Shown here: positions 4,894 to 5,113 of the stretch, one piece after another
Numbering within the stretch: position 1 is the stretch's first letter
Layout of the letters: every line of letters begins with the position of its first letter
NCBI GenBank assembly: GCA_003477185.1
Contig: DMTJ01000039.1
Coordinates: 1 to 5,113, forward strand
Source: Lentisphaeria bacterium
GTDB taxonomy: Bacteria; Verrucomicrobiota; Lentisphaeria; JABSQK01; UBA12247
DNA length: 5,113 nucleotides
Direction: 5' to 3'
Notes under the pieces: model-generated
Seen by the model: only the letters and a program-made list of their open reading frames with translations
The model's database searches: none
Told to the model about the DNA's origin: nothing
Translations under genes and position numbers: made by a program

Positions 4894-5113
4894 ATGCTGC
4901 AATTCGATCCATTCCTTCCCATTCAGGCCATCATCGCTCTGGCGATCGCCTATTGCCTGCTCTGGGTGTTGTTGTATCGCCGACTGCTGGCGATCATCAT
5001 GAGACGCACCTGGTACGCGCTGATGGCGACCAAGGCGCTGGGGGTGGTCCTGCTGACCGTGCTGTTGCTGAACCCGTACTGGGTGGAGCAGGAGCCAGAT
5101 CAGCGGCGTTTTC
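4894..5113 (+). CDS. Membrane protein N-terminus, possibly VWA/glutamine-amidotransferase-like type; cut by window edge
   Basis: A frame opens at ATG 4894, 14 bp after the transporter stop, and stays open for 73 codons to the edge. Two membrane spans are clear: about residues 10-28 (PIQAIIALAIAYCLLWVLL) and 46-60 (TKALGVVLLTVLLLN). Between them is a basic loop containing YRR and MRR, which by the positive-inside rule puts both ends outside and the loop in the cytoplasm. The second span ends in NPYW, resembling the LLLL(D/N)P.W segment that begins many large bacterial membrane proteins carrying von Willebrand A or class I glutamine-amidotransferase-like domains. That assignment is inference, since no such domain is present in the part seen. 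There is no strong ribosome site, so translation may be coupled to the upstream transporter gene. Confidence 0.68.
   Translation, partial: MLQFDPFLPIQAIIALAIAYCLLWVLLYRRLLAIIMRRTWYALMATKALGVVLLTVLLLNPYWVEQEPDQRRF

Overview
The window looks like chromosomal DNA of a moderately GC-rich, Gram-negative-type bacterium. The mix suggests Verrucomicrobiota, perhaps Opitutales: an FtsA whose nucleotide-site motif reads VEIGTS, a class I PurE with unusual loop residues, a YfhO-like membrane protein, and an intergenic element built from short TTGGATATTC-type repeats. This placement is an inference from general impression, not a database result. I see no RNA gene, CRISPR array, transposase gene or phage gene.

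Layout from left to right. (1) Positions 1-1076, minus strand: the N-terminal 358 residues of a large multi-membrane-span protein resembling the YfhO / GT-C glycosyltransferase-like family. It runs off the left edge, and its exact start is unclear. (2) Positions 1077-1399: a gene-poor gap holding a 154-bp element with 20-bp inverted ends (19/20 matching) and internal tandem and hairpin repeats. (3) Positions 1400-3737, minus strand: a compact three-gene unit, purE -> tsaC/sua5-type -> ftsA. Spacing is 9 bp between the first two, and the last two overlap by 8 bp. A good sigma70-type promoter (TTGACA-N17-TCTTAT) lies just upstream of purE. (4) Positions 3738-3895: a divergent regulatory region with this promoter, a perfect 7-bp inverted repeat beside its -35 box, and a small hairpin in the purE leader. 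(5) Positions 3896-5113, plus strand: an AEC-family (auxin efflux carrier-like) transporter, followed 14 bp later by the start of a membrane protein that runs off the right edge.

The minus-strand unit combines purine biosynthesis (PurE), tRNA t6A modification (TsaC/Sua5) and cell division (FtsA). These are housekeeping jobs tied to growth, so co-transcription is plausible, but they do not form one pathway. The most notable points are ftsA sitting away from any ftsQ or ftsZ with divergent actin-fold phosphate loops, the inverted-repeat element downstream of it, and the unresolved start of the YfhO-like gene. I found no convincing new multi-gene system in this window.
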